DNA of 64,000 nt, taken from contig NC_014328.1 in NCBI RefSeq assembly GCF_000143685.1, positions 1,736,001 to 1,800,000 on the forward strand, given 5' to 3'. This DNA is from Clostridium ljungdahlii DSM 13528 (lineage in GTDB: Bacteria; Bacillota; Clostridia; Clostridiales; Clostridiaceae). Made by a program: the position numbers and the translations under genes. The stretch's first letter is position 1. Each line of letters starts with the position of its first letter. Positions 54,606 to 63,154 of the stretch are shown here, one piece after another. The notes beneath the pieces are model-generated. The model ran no database searches. It was not told the origin of the DNA and saw only the letters and a program-made list of their open reading frames with translations.

Positions 54606-55268
54606 AAATATGACCTCCTAGTATTTAGTATTATTTTATGTAAATATATATGTAGAAGTGTACCATTTGTGCAAGATTTCAATAAAGGGTATATTTTACC
54701 TATTTTTTTAGTATAAAAAATGCAAAAAATATGAACAAAAGTAGAGTTCCTATGTATTAAATTGTAAAATATCCACTAAAAAAATAAAATTATAATAAAA
54801 AATACAAAAAAATAATTGACAATATATAAATAATTATGCATAATTATATCATGATAACAATTAGTTAAGCATAATTACATATATATGAACATAATATGAC
54901 ATCTTAGAAGCATATCTTTCGTTAGTAATAATATAATTTCCTTTAGAAGAAAATGATTTATTTAAAATAAATAGTGTAATGTTTTTTATAATTTCAAAAA
55001 GTTCCCCAATTTAGCATACTAGGCATGATAAAAATAGCTTGAATAAGTGCCTGCTATTATTTATTGATACATAGAGAATTTCACTCTTTGCATTTTATCT
55101 AACATCAAGGGGTTTATTTGTCACAAATTATGTAAAAATAAAACAAAGATGTAAGAAAGTCCTATGATATAAATTTTGTAAACATAATAAATTAGCTTTC
55201 ATAAGATTGGAAGAATGATAATTACTACTTAGAACTGCTAAAAATTAGGAAAGAGGTGTCGTTAATTA
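54606..55268 (+). promoter_or_regulatory. 660-bp regulatory region upstream of adhE1
   Basis: No ORF with a ribosome site is seen. A promoter-like TTGACA (54816-54821), 17-base spacer and CATAAT (54839-54844) lies about 430 bases before adhE1. Its -10 lies inside the perfect palindrome TAATTATGCATAATTA (54831-54846). If used, it gives a long untranslated leader. I found no full Rex site (TTGTTAN6TAACAA). GATAACAATTAGTTAAG at about 54852 contains half-site-like pieces. Confidence 0.55.
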
Positions 55269-57881
55269 ATGAAAGTTACAAACGTAGAAGAACTAATGAA
55301 AAGACTAGAAGAAATAAAGGATGCTCAAAAGAAATTTGCTACATATACTCAAGAACAAGTGGATGAAATTTTTAGACAAGCAGCTATGGCAGCTAATAGT
55401 GCTAGAATAGAACTAGCTAAAATGGCAGTAGAAGAAAGCGGAATGGGAATTGTAGAAGACAAGGTCATTAAAAATCACTTTGCCTCAGAATATATATATA
55501 ACAAATATAAGGATGAAAAAACCTGTGGAGTTTTAGAGAGAGATGCAGGATTTGGTATAGTTAGAATTGCGGAACCTGTAGGAGTTATCGCAGCAGTAGT
55601 TCCAACAACTAATCCAACATCTACAGCAATATTTAAATCACTAATAGCTTTAAAAACTAGAAATGGTATAATTTTTTCACCCCATCCAAGGGCAAAGAAA
55701 TCAACTATTGCAGCAGCTAAAATAGTACTTGACGCTGCAGTTAAAGCTGGTGCTCCTGAAGGAATTATAGGATGGATAGATGAACCTTCCATTGAACTTT
55801 CACAGGTGGTAATGGGAGAAGCAAATTTAATTCTTGCAACTGGTGGCCCGGGTATGGTTAAGGCTGCCTATTCTTCAGGCAAACCTGCTGTGGGAGTTGG
55901 TCCAGGTAACACACCTGCTGTAATTGATGAAAGTGCCGACATTAAAATGGCAGTAAATTCAATATTACTATCAAAGACTTTTGATAATGGTATGATTTGT
56001 GCCTCAGAGCAGTCAGTAATAGTTTTAGACTCAATATATGAGGAAGTTAAAAAAGAATTTGCTTATAGGGGTGCTTATATATTAAGTAAGGATGAAACAG
56101 ATAAGGTTGGAAAAATAATTTTAAAAAATGGAGCCTTAAATGCAGGTATTGTAGGACAACCTGCTTTTAAAATAGCACAGCTGGCAGGAGTGGATGTACC
56201 AGAAAAAGCTAAAGTACTTATAGGAGAGGTAGAATCGGTAGAACTTGAAGAACCATTTTCTCATGAAAAGTTATCTCCAGTTTTAGCTATGTACAGGGCA
56301 AGAAATTTTGAGGATGCCATTGCAAAAACTGATAAACTGGTTAGGTCAGGTGGATTTGGACATACATCTTCATTATATGTAAATCCAATGACAGAGAAAG
56401 CAAAAGTAGAAAAATTTAGTACTATGATGAAAACATCAAGAACTATAATTAACACACCTTCATCCCAAGGTGGTATAGGTGATATATATAACTTTAAACT
56501 AGCTCCTTCTTTGACATTAGGCTGCGGTTCCTGGGGAGGAAATTCTGTATCCGAAAATGTTGGGCCTAAACATTTATTAAACATAAAAAGTGTTGCTGAG
56601 AGGAGAGAAAATATGCTTTGGTTTAGAGTACCTGAAAAGGTTTATTTCAAATATGGTAGTCTTGGAGTTGCATTAAAAGAATTAAAAGTTATGAATAAGA
56701 AGAAAGTATTTATAGTAACAGATAAAGTTCTTTATCAATTAGGTTATGTGGACAAAGTTACAAAAGTTCTTGAGGAACTAAAAATTTCCTATAAGGTATT
56801 TACAGATGTAGAACCAGATCCAACCCTTGCTACAGCTAAAAAAGGTGCAGCAGAACTGCTTTCCTATGAACCGGATACAATTATATCAGTTGGTGGTGGC
56901 TCAGCAATGGATGCAGCTAAGATCATGTGGGTAATGTATGAGCATCCAGAAGTAAAATTTGAAGATTTAGCTATGAGATTTATGGATATAAGAAAGAGAG
57001 TATATGTTTTCCCTAAGATGGGAGAAAAGGCAATGATGATTTCAGTAGCAACATCCGCAGGAACAGGGTCGGAAGTTACTCCATTTGCAGTAATCACTGA
57101 TGAAAAAACAGGAGCTAAATATCCATTAGCTGATTATGAACTAACTCCAGACATGGCTATAGTTGATGCAGAACTTATGATGGGAATGCCAAGAGGACTT
57201 ACAGCAGCTTCGGGTATAGATGCATTAACCCATGCACTGGAGGCATATGTGTCAATAATGGCTACAGAATTTACCAATGGATTAGCCCTTGAAGCAGTAA
57301 AGTTGATATTTGAATATTTACCAAAAGCTTATACAGAAGGTACAACTAATGTAAAGGCAAGAGAAAAGATGGTTCATGCTTCATGTATTGCAGGTATGGC
57401 CTTTGCAAATGCATTTTTAGGGGTATGCCACTCTATGGCACATAAATTGGGAGCACAGCATCACATACCACATGGAATTGCCAATGCACTTATGATAGAT
57501 GAAGTTATAAAATTCAATGCTGTAGATGATCCAATAAAACAAGCTGCATTTCCCCAATACGAGTATCCAAATGCTAGGTATAGATATGCTCAGATAGCTG
57601 ATTGTCTGAACTTGGGAGGAAATACAGAAGAGGAAAAGGTACAACTATTAATAAATGCTATAGATGATTTAAAAGCTAAGTTAAATATTCCAGAAACTAT
57701 AAAAGAAGCAGGAGTTTCAGAAGATAAATTCTATGCTACTTTAGATAAAATGTCAGAATTAGCTTTTGATGATCAGTGTACAGGAGCTAATCCAAGATAT
57801 CCACTGATAAGTGAAATAAAACAAATGTATATAAATGTTTTTGATAAAACCGAACCAATTGTAGAAGATGAAGAAAAGTAA
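55269..57881 (+). CDS. adhE1: Bifunctional acetaldehyde-CoA/alcohol dehydrogenase
   Basis: An 870-residue fusion that reduces acetyl-CoA to acetaldehyde and then ethanol with NADH. The N-terminal aldehyde-dehydrogenase domain (about 1-440) has the nucleophile C244 in NGMICASEQSV and the cofactor region VVPTTNPTSTA. The C-terminal iron alcohol dehydrogenase (about 450-860) has GGGSAMDAAKIMW and the Fe ligands in GIDALTHALEAY and CHSMAHKLGAQHHIPHG. AdhE assembles into spirosome filaments. AGAGGTG precedes the ATG. A strong terminator follows, so adhE2 needs read-through or its own promoter. Confidence 0.96.
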   Translation: MKVTNVEELMKRLEEIKDAQKKFATYTQEQVDEIFRQAAMAANSARIELAKMAVEESGMGIVEDKVIKNHFASEYIYNKYKDEKTCGVLERDAGFGIVRIAEPVGVIAAVVPTTNPTSTAIFKSLIALKTRNGIIFSPHPRAKKSTIAAAKIVLDAAVKAGAPEGIIGWIDEPSIELSQVVMGEANLILATGGPGMVKAAYSSGKPAVGVGPGNTPAVIDESADIKMAVNSILLSKTFDNGMICASEQSVIVLDSIYEEVKKEFAYRGAYILSKDETDKVGKIILKNGALNAGIVGQPAFKIAQLAGVDVPEKAKVLIGEVESVELEEPFSHEKLSPVLAMYRARNFEDAIAKTDKLVRSGGFGHTSSLYVNPMTEKAKVEKFSTMMKTSRTIINTPSSQGGIGDIYNFKLAPSLTLGCGSWGGNSVSENVGPKHLLNIKSVAERRENMLWFRVPEKVYFKYGSLGVALKELKVMNKKKVFIVTDKVLYQLGYVDKVTKVLEELKISYKVFTDVEPDPTLATAKKGAAELLSYEPDTIISVGGGSAMDAAKIMWVMYEHPEVKFEDLAMRFMDIRKRVYVFPKMGEKAMMISVATSAGTGSEVTPFAVITDEKTGAKYPLADYELTPDMAIVDAELMMGMPRGLTAASGIDALTHALEAYVSIMATEFTNGLALEAVKLIFEYLPKAYTEGTTNVKAREKMVHASCIAGMAFANAFLGVCHSMAHKLGAQHHIPHGIANALMIDEVIKFNAVDDPIKQAAFPQYEYPNARYRYAQIADCLNLGGNTEEEKVQLLINAIDDLKAKLNIPETIKEAGVSEDKFYATLDKMSELAFDDQCTGANPRYPLISEIKQMYINVFDKTEPIVEDEEK
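56589..56672 (+). repeat. 84-nt identity tract shared with adhE2
   Basis: The 84 bases are identical to 59365-59448, including silent positions. They encode the linker between the aldehyde and alcohol dehydrogenase domains (from SVAERRENMLWF onward). Confidence 0.8.
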
Positions 57882-57889
57882 TTATTAAA

Positions 57890-57931
57890 TAAAAATGGTG
57901 TTCAAATAAAATTTGAACACCATTTTTATTT
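57890..57931 (+). terminator. Terminator between adhE1 and adhE2
   Basis: A perfect 17-bp stem AAAAATGGTGTTCAAAT with its complement, loop AAA, followed by ATTTTTAA. Confidence 0.88.
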
Positions 57932-57944
57932 TTAAGGAGTAAAT

Positions 57945-58001
57945 ATGAATAATAATAACATAGAAACAAACAATAAAAATGAGAAATTTGTTTATATTTA
58001 A
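57945..58001 (+). CDS. Short leader ORF (18 aa) before adhE2
   Basis: AAGGAG (57934-57939) is followed by an ATG and 18 codons starting MNNNNIETNNK and ending EKFVYI. It stops 31 bases before the adhE2 start. It may be a translated leader or the remnant of a gene start; no homologue is recognised. Confidence 0.35.
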   Translation: MNNNNIETNNKNEKFVYI

Positions 58002-58032
58002 CAGCATAAAAAATAAGAAAGAGGTGTCATTA

Positions 58033-60666
58033 ATGAAGGTAACTAAGGTAACTAACGTTGAAGAATTAATGAAAAAGTTAGATGAAGTAACGGCTGCTCA
58101 AAAGAAATTTTCTAGCTATACTCAAGAACAAGTGGATGAAATTTTCAGGCAGGCAGCTATGGCAGCCAATAGTGCTAGAATAGACTTAGCTAAAATGGCA
58201 GTGGAAGAAAGCGGAATGGGAATTGTAGAAGACAAGGTCATTAAAAATCATTTTGTTGCAGAGTATATATATAACAAATATAAGGGTGAAAAAACCTGTG
58301 GAGTTCTGGAACAAGATGAAGGCTTTGGTATGGTTAGAATTGCAGAACCTGTAGGAGTTATTGCAGCAGTAGTCCCAACAACTAATCCAACATCTACAGC
58401 AATATTTAAATCACTAATAGCTTTAAAAACTAGAAATGGTATAGTTTTTTCGCCACATCCAAGGGCAAAAAAATCAACTATTGCAGCAGCTAAGATAGTA
58501 CTTGATGCTGCAGTTAAAGCTGGTGCTCCTGAAGGAATTATAGGATGGATAGATGAACCTTCTATTGAACTTTCACAGGTGGTAATGAAAGAAGCAGATC
58601 TAATTCTTGCAACTGGTGGACCAGGTATGGTTAAGGCTGCCTATTCTTCAGGAAAGCCTGCTATAGGAGTTGGTCCAGGTAACACGCCTGCTGTAATTGA
58701 TGAAAGTGCTGACATTAAAATGGCAGTAAATTCAATACTATTATCAAAAACTTTTGATAATGGTATGATTTGTGCTTCAGAGCAGTCAGTAGTAGTTGCA
58801 AGCTCAATATACGATGAAGTCAAGAAAGAGTTTGCAGATAGAGGAGCATATATATTAAGTAAGGATGAAACAGAGAAGGTTGGAAAAACAATTATAATTA
58901 ATGGAGCCTTAAATGCTGGCATTGTAGGGCAAAGTGCTTTTAAAATAGCACAGATGGCAGGAGTGAGTGTACCAGAAGATGCTAAAGTACTTATAGGAGA
59001 AGTTAAATCAGTAGAACCGGAAGAAGAGCCCTTTGCGCATGAAAAGCTATCTCCAGTTTTAGCTATGTACAAAGCAAAAGATTTTGACGAAGCACTCCTA
59101 AAGGCTGGAAGATTAGTTGAACGAGGTGGAATTGGGCATACATCTGTATTATATGTAAATGCAATGACGGAAAAAGTAAAGGTAGAAAAGTTCAGAGAAA
59201 CTATGAAGACTGGTAGAACATTGATAAATATGCCTTCAGCACAAGGTGCTATAGGAGATATATATAACTTTAAGCTAGCTCCTTCTTTGACACTAGGTTG
59301 TGGTTCCTGGGGAGGAAACTCTGTATCAGAAAATGTTGGTCCTAAACATTTATTAAACATAAAGAGTGTTGCTGAGAGGAGAGAAAATATGCTTTGGTTT
59401 AGAGTACCTGAAAAGGTTTATTTCAAATATGGTAGTCTTGGAGTTGCACTAAAAGAACTGAGAATTATGGAGAAGAAAAAGGCATTTATAGTAACGGATA
59501 AAGTTCTTTATCAATTAGGTTATGTAGATAAAATTACAAAAAATCTGGATGAATTAAGAGTTTCATATAAAATATTTACAGATGTAGAACCAGATCCAAC
59601 CCTTGCTACAGCTAAAAAAGGTGCAGCAGAACTGTTAGCTTATGAACCAGATACAATTATAGCAGTCGGTGGTGGTTCAGCAATGGATGCAGCCAAGATC
59701 ATGTGGGTAATGTATGAGCATCCAGAAGTAAGATTTGAAGATTTAGCTATGAGATTTATGGATATAAGAAAGAGAGTGTATGTTTTCCCTAAAATGGGAG
59801 AAAAGGCAATGATGATTTCAGTAGCAACATCCGCAGGAACAGGGTCGGAAGTTACGCCATTTGCAGTAATTACGGATGAAAGAACAGGAGCTAAATATCC
59901 TCTGGCTGATTATGAATTGACTCCAAACATGGCTATAGTTGATGCAGAACTTATGATGGGAATGCCAAAGGGACTAACAGCAGCTTCAGGTATAGATGCA
60001 TTAACCCATGCGCTGGAGGCCTATGTATCAATAATGGCTTCAGAATATACCAATGGATTGGCTCTTGAAGCAACAAGATTAGTATTTAAATATTTGCCAA
60101 TAGCTTATACAGAAGGTACAACTAATGTAAAGGCAAGAGAAAAAATGGCTCATGCTTCATGTATTGCAGGTATGGCCTTTGCCAATGCATTTTTAGGGGT
60201 ATGCCACTCCATGGCACATAAATTGGGAGCACAGCACCACATACCACATGGAATTGCCAATGCACTTATGATAGATGAAGTTATAAAGTTCAATGCTGTA
60301 GAGGCTCCAAGGAAACAAGCGGCATTTCCACAATATAAATATCCAAATGTTAAAAGAAGATATGCTAGAATAGCTGATTACTTAAATTTAGGTGGAAGTA
60401 CAGATGATGAAAAAGTACAATTTTTAATAAATGCTATAGATGACTTGAAAACCAAGTTAAATATTCCAAAGACTATTAAAGAAGCGGGAGTTTCAGAAGA
60501 TAAATTCTATGCTACTTTAGATACAATGTCAGAACTGGCTTTTGATGATCAATGTACAGGAGCTAATCCAAGATATCCATTAATAGGAGAAATAAAACAA
60601 ATGTATATAAATGCATTTGATACACCAAAGGCAACTGTGGAGAAGAAAACAAGAAAGAAAAAATAA
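58033..60666 (+). CDS. adhE2: Bifunctional acetaldehyde-CoA/alcohol dehydrogenase, second copy
   Basis: An 877-residue paralogue of adhE1 with the same two-domain layout: catalytic Cys in NGMICASEQSV, linker SVAERRENMLWF, GGGSAMDAAK and the iron-site HALEAY / CHSMAHK...HHIPHG. Differences concentrate in the region after the catalytic Cys (for example LVERGGIGHTSVLYVNAMTE) and at the C-terminus, which ends in a basic KKTRKKK tail absent from adhE1. AGAGGTGTC selects the ATG at 58033; the frame extends upstream to 57979 without a ribosome site. The two copies may differ in cofactor balance or regulation. Confidence 0.95.
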   Translation: MKVTKVTNVEELMKKLDEVTAAQKKFSSYTQEQVDEIFRQAAMAANSARIDLAKMAVEESGMGIVEDKVIKNHFVAEYIYNKYKGEKTCGVLEQDEGFGMVRIAEPVGVIAAVVPTTNPTSTAIFKSLIALKTRNGIVFSPHPRAKKSTIAAAKIVLDAAVKAGAPEGIIGWIDEPSIELSQVVMKEADLILATGGPGMVKAAYSSGKPAIGVGPGNTPAVIDESADIKMAVNSILLSKTFDNGMICASEQSVVVASSIYDEVKKEFADRGAYILSKDETEKVGKTIIINGALNAGIVGQSAFKIAQMAGVSVPEDAKVLIGEVKSVEPEEEPFAHEKLSPVLAMYKAKDFDEALLKAGRLVERGGIGHTSVLYVNAMTEKVKVEKFRETMKTGRTLINMPSAQGAIGDIYNFKLAPSLTLGCGSWGGNSVSENVGPKHLLNIKSVAERRENMLWFRVPEKVYFKYGSLGVALKELRIMEKKKAFIVTDKVLYQLGYVDKITKNLDELRVSYKIFTDVEPDPTLATAKKGAAELLAYEPDTIIAVGGGSAMDAAKIMWVMYEHPEVRFEDLAMRFMDIRKRVYVFPKMGEKAMMISVATSAGTGSEVTPFAVITDERTGAKYPLADYELTPNMAIVDAELMMGMPKGLTAASGIDALTHALEAYVSIMASEYTNGLALEATRLVFKYLPIAYTEGTTNVKAREKMAHASCIAGMAFANAFLGVCHSMAHKLGAQHHIPHGIANALMIDEVIKFNAVEAPRKQAAFPQYKYPNVKRRYARIADYLNLGGSTDDEKVQFLINAIDDLKTKLNIPKTIKEAGVSEDKFYATLDTMSELAFDDQCTGANPRYPLIGEIKQMYINAFDTPKATVEKKTRKKK

Positions 60667-60693
60667 ATATATAATAAATTGAATATAGTAAAC

Positions 60694-60728
60694 AAAAAGG
60701 GACATATTTATAATATGTTCTTTTTAGT
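60694..60728 (+). terminator. Terminator after adhE2
   Basis: AAAAAGGGACATATT pairs with ATATGTTCTTTTT, with the T-run built into the stem end. Confidence 0.8.
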
Positions 60729-60778
60729 TTAATACTCAATTTTTGCACATAAGAAATTAACTTAATATAAAAAAATTT

Positions 60779-60795
60779 GCGAAGCTTTGCTTCGC
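60779..60795. other. Perfect small hairpin upstream of the helicase gene
   Basis: GCGAAGC, TTT, GCTTCGC, followed by AGTTT, 29 bases before the helicase ATG. It may be a second terminator or a leader structure. Confidence 0.5.
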
Positions 60796-60823
60796 AGTTT
60801 AATATTGTTTAGGTGGTTAAATT

Positions 60824-63037
60824 ATGAATCTGGAAGTGTTAAAAACAGAGTTTAAGTATTTAAGAGATAAAATAATTGAAAAGCAATATGAACATCTTGA
60901 TCCTATGCAAAGAAAAGCAGTTTTAAATGGTGAAAATAACTGTATTGTTATTGCTTGTCCTGGAGCAGGAAAGACCCAGACTATTATTAATAGAGTGGAC
61001 TACTTATGTAGATTCGGTCCTATATACAATACAGATTATGTACCTAATTGTCTAAAGACCGATGATTTACAGATAATGAAGAAATATTTAAATGATAATT
61101 CTTTTAAAGATGTGACTGCAGTAAATAAAATTGAGCATTTGTTAAATAGCAATAAAATAAATCCACAGAACATAGTTGTTATAACTTTTACTAGAGCAGC
61201 TGCTCTCAATATGAAAAACAGATACATATCTATAGGAAATAAAGAAAAGTCACCTTTTTTTGGAACATTCCACTCCCTATTTTATAATATATTGAAAAAG
61301 CATAATAAAGAAATAAATATTATAGATCCTTATAAGGCACATGAGATAGTTAAAAATACACTTATGTATTATCTGGACTTTATAGGAGAAGAGAGAGTAA
61401 AGGAAGTTCTAAATGACATATCTCTTTTAAAAAATAGTGAAACTAACATAGATTTATTTAAAAGTAAAATTGACAAAAGTGTATTTTTAAAATGTTTTAA
61501 TGAATATGAAAATTATAAAGCTAGAAATAAGCTTATGGATTTTGATGATTTACAATTAAAAGTTAAAGATATGTTTCTAAATCAGAAATCTATTCTAGAT
61601 AGTTATCAGAATTTGTTCAAGTATATTTTAGTTGATGAGTTTCAGGATTCAGATAACCTCCAAATAGAGCTTTTACAACTAATAGGAAGTAAGGGGGTTA
61701 TATTTGCAGTAGGAGATGAGGATCAATGCATATATTCTTTTAGGGGATCTAAGCCAGAGTGCATGGTGAATTTTGATAACTATTTTAAAGATGGAAGAAA
61801 AATTTATTTAAAAATAAATTACAGAAGTGTTAAAAATGTAGTTGAATTGTCCAAAAAGATTATATGTAATAATAAAAATAGAAATGTAAAACTTATTGAA
61901 AATAACAGAAAAAATGATGGAAATATATACTTCAAGGTATTTGAAAGAGAAAAAGAGCAGGCCTTTTTTGTATCAAATTCAATCAAAGAAATTATAAATA
62001 AGGGAAAATACAAATATAGTCACATAGCTGTATTTTATAGAACAAACCTGGAATCAAGAAGTATAATAGATGCTTTTTTAAAATACAATATAAAGTTTAA
62101 ACTTTTGGACGGTCAGTATAATTTTTATGAACATTTTATATGCAAGGATTTAATAGCATATCTTAAATTGGCTGTAAATATGTGCGATAAGAATAGTTTT
62201 ATGAGAATAATAAATAAGCCTTTTAGGTATATTGGAAAAGTAAATATAAAAAAAGTTATAGATAATAGAATAAGGGAAAATTGCTTTGATATTTTAAGGC
62301 AAGTAGGTGATTTACCTATTTTTCAGCTTAAAAACATAACTGTGCTTGAAAAAAATATTAGAAAATTAAATAGAATGAAGAAGCAGGATAGAATAAATTA
62401 TATATTGGATAAATTAGATTATATGGATTATTTAAAAAATTACTGCATGAAATTAAATAGGGATATGGATGAACTTCAAGATATTATAGGAGAGTTTAGG
62501 GAAGCTTGCGGAGAATTCGATAGTATAGAATCATTTTTGGATAATGTTGGAAAAGTGGAGCAGACTTTAGAGAAAGGTAAGAAAGAAGGTAATACAGTTA
62601 CTTTAAGTACTATTCACGGCGTGAAAGGTATGGAGTTTGAGAATGTGTTTATAATAAACTGCAGCGAAGGGTTAATTCCCCATGCAAATAGCATACAAAA
62701 TAATCTGGAAGAAGAAAGGCGGCTTTTTTATGTAGGGGTTACAAGAGCCATAGATAATTTGACTTTATGTTATTCAAGTACTATTAGGAAAAAGGCAGTA
62801 AATGTATCCAGGTTTATAGAAGAATGTGACTTGTTAAATTCGGGAGAGCTTATGAAAAATTGCGATTTAGAAATAGGGGATTATGTAGTTCACAAAGTAT
62901 TTGGAAGTGGAAAAATAATAGATAAGAGAGATAATTGCTTAAAAGTATTATTTTCAGGTAATAGAGAGATAGGATTTGATTTATCGGTTCTTTATAATGG
63001 ACAGCTGATGAAGGATGCTGCCAGAAAATGTTTGTAA
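60824..63037 (+). CDS. UvrD/PcrA/Rep-type superfamily I DNA helicase
   Basis: A 737-residue ATP-dependent 3'-5' helicase. The motifs run in order: Walker A ACPGAGKTQ (44-52), motif Ia VITFTRAAALNMKNR, motif II VDEFQD, motif III GDEDQCIYSFRGS, motif V VTLSTIHGVKGMEFENVFI and motif VI EEERRLFYVGVTRA. The last 60 residues (EIGDYVVHKVFGSGKIIDKR) resemble the Tudor-like RNA-polymerase-binding domain of PcrA. Insertions near 60-100 lengthen domain 1A. It probably acts in repair or transcription-coupled repair as an additional PcrA-like protein. AGGTGG precedes the ATG. Confidence 0.9.
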   Translation: MNLEVLKTEFKYLRDKIIEKQYEHLDPMQRKAVLNGENNCIVIACPGAGKTQTIINRVDYLCRFGPIYNTDYVPNCLKTDDLQIMKKYLNDNSFKDVTAVNKIEHLLNSNKINPQNIVVITFTRAAALNMKNRYISIGNKEKSPFFGTFHSLFYNILKKHNKEINIIDPYKAHEIVKNTLMYYLDFIGEERVKEVLNDISLLKNSETNIDLFKSKIDKSVFLKCFNEYENYKARNKLMDFDDLQLKVKDMFLNQKSILDSYQNLFKYILVDEFQDSDNLQIELLQLIGSKGVIFAVGDEDQCIYSFRGSKPECMVNFDNYFKDGRKIYLKINYRSVKNVVELSKKIICNNKNRNVKLIENNRKNDGNIYFKVFEREKEQAFFVSNSIKEIINKGKYKYSHIAVFYRTNLESRSIIDAFLKYNIKFKLLDGQYNFYEHFICKDLIAYLKLAVNMCDKNSFMRIINKPFRYIGKVNIKKVIDNRIRENCFDILRQVGDLPIFQLKNITVLEKNIRKLNRMKKQDRINYILDKLDYMDYLKNYCMKLNRDMDELQDIIGEFREACGEFDSIESFLDNVGKVEQTLEKGKKEGNTVTLSTIHGVKGMEFENVFIINCSEGLIPHANSIQNNLEEERRLFYVGVTRAIDNLTLCYSSTIRKKAVNVSRFIEECDLLNSGELMKNCDLEIGDYVVHKVFGSGKIIDKRDNCLKVLFSGNREIGFDLSVLYNGQLMKDAARKCL

Positions 63038-63154
63038 TAAGAGGTAAATGTATCCTAATTCATAAGTGAGTTTCCATTAATTTTTAAAATTAATAAAATT
63101 TAATTACTCCATACATCTAAATATTAAAATTTGTGTATAAGGGATGGAGTAAAA

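Noticed and set aside
54840..54870. Rex operator before adhE1
   Set aside because: Only half-site-like pieces (GATAACAATTAG, TTAAG) are present; no TTGTTA-N6-TAACAA arrangement.
58641..59360. 239-codon minus-strand ORF inside adhE2 (and the shorter one in adhE1)
   Set aside because: Antisense shadow of a highly conserved gene; the same shadow appears in both paralogues because the sense strand is conserved.
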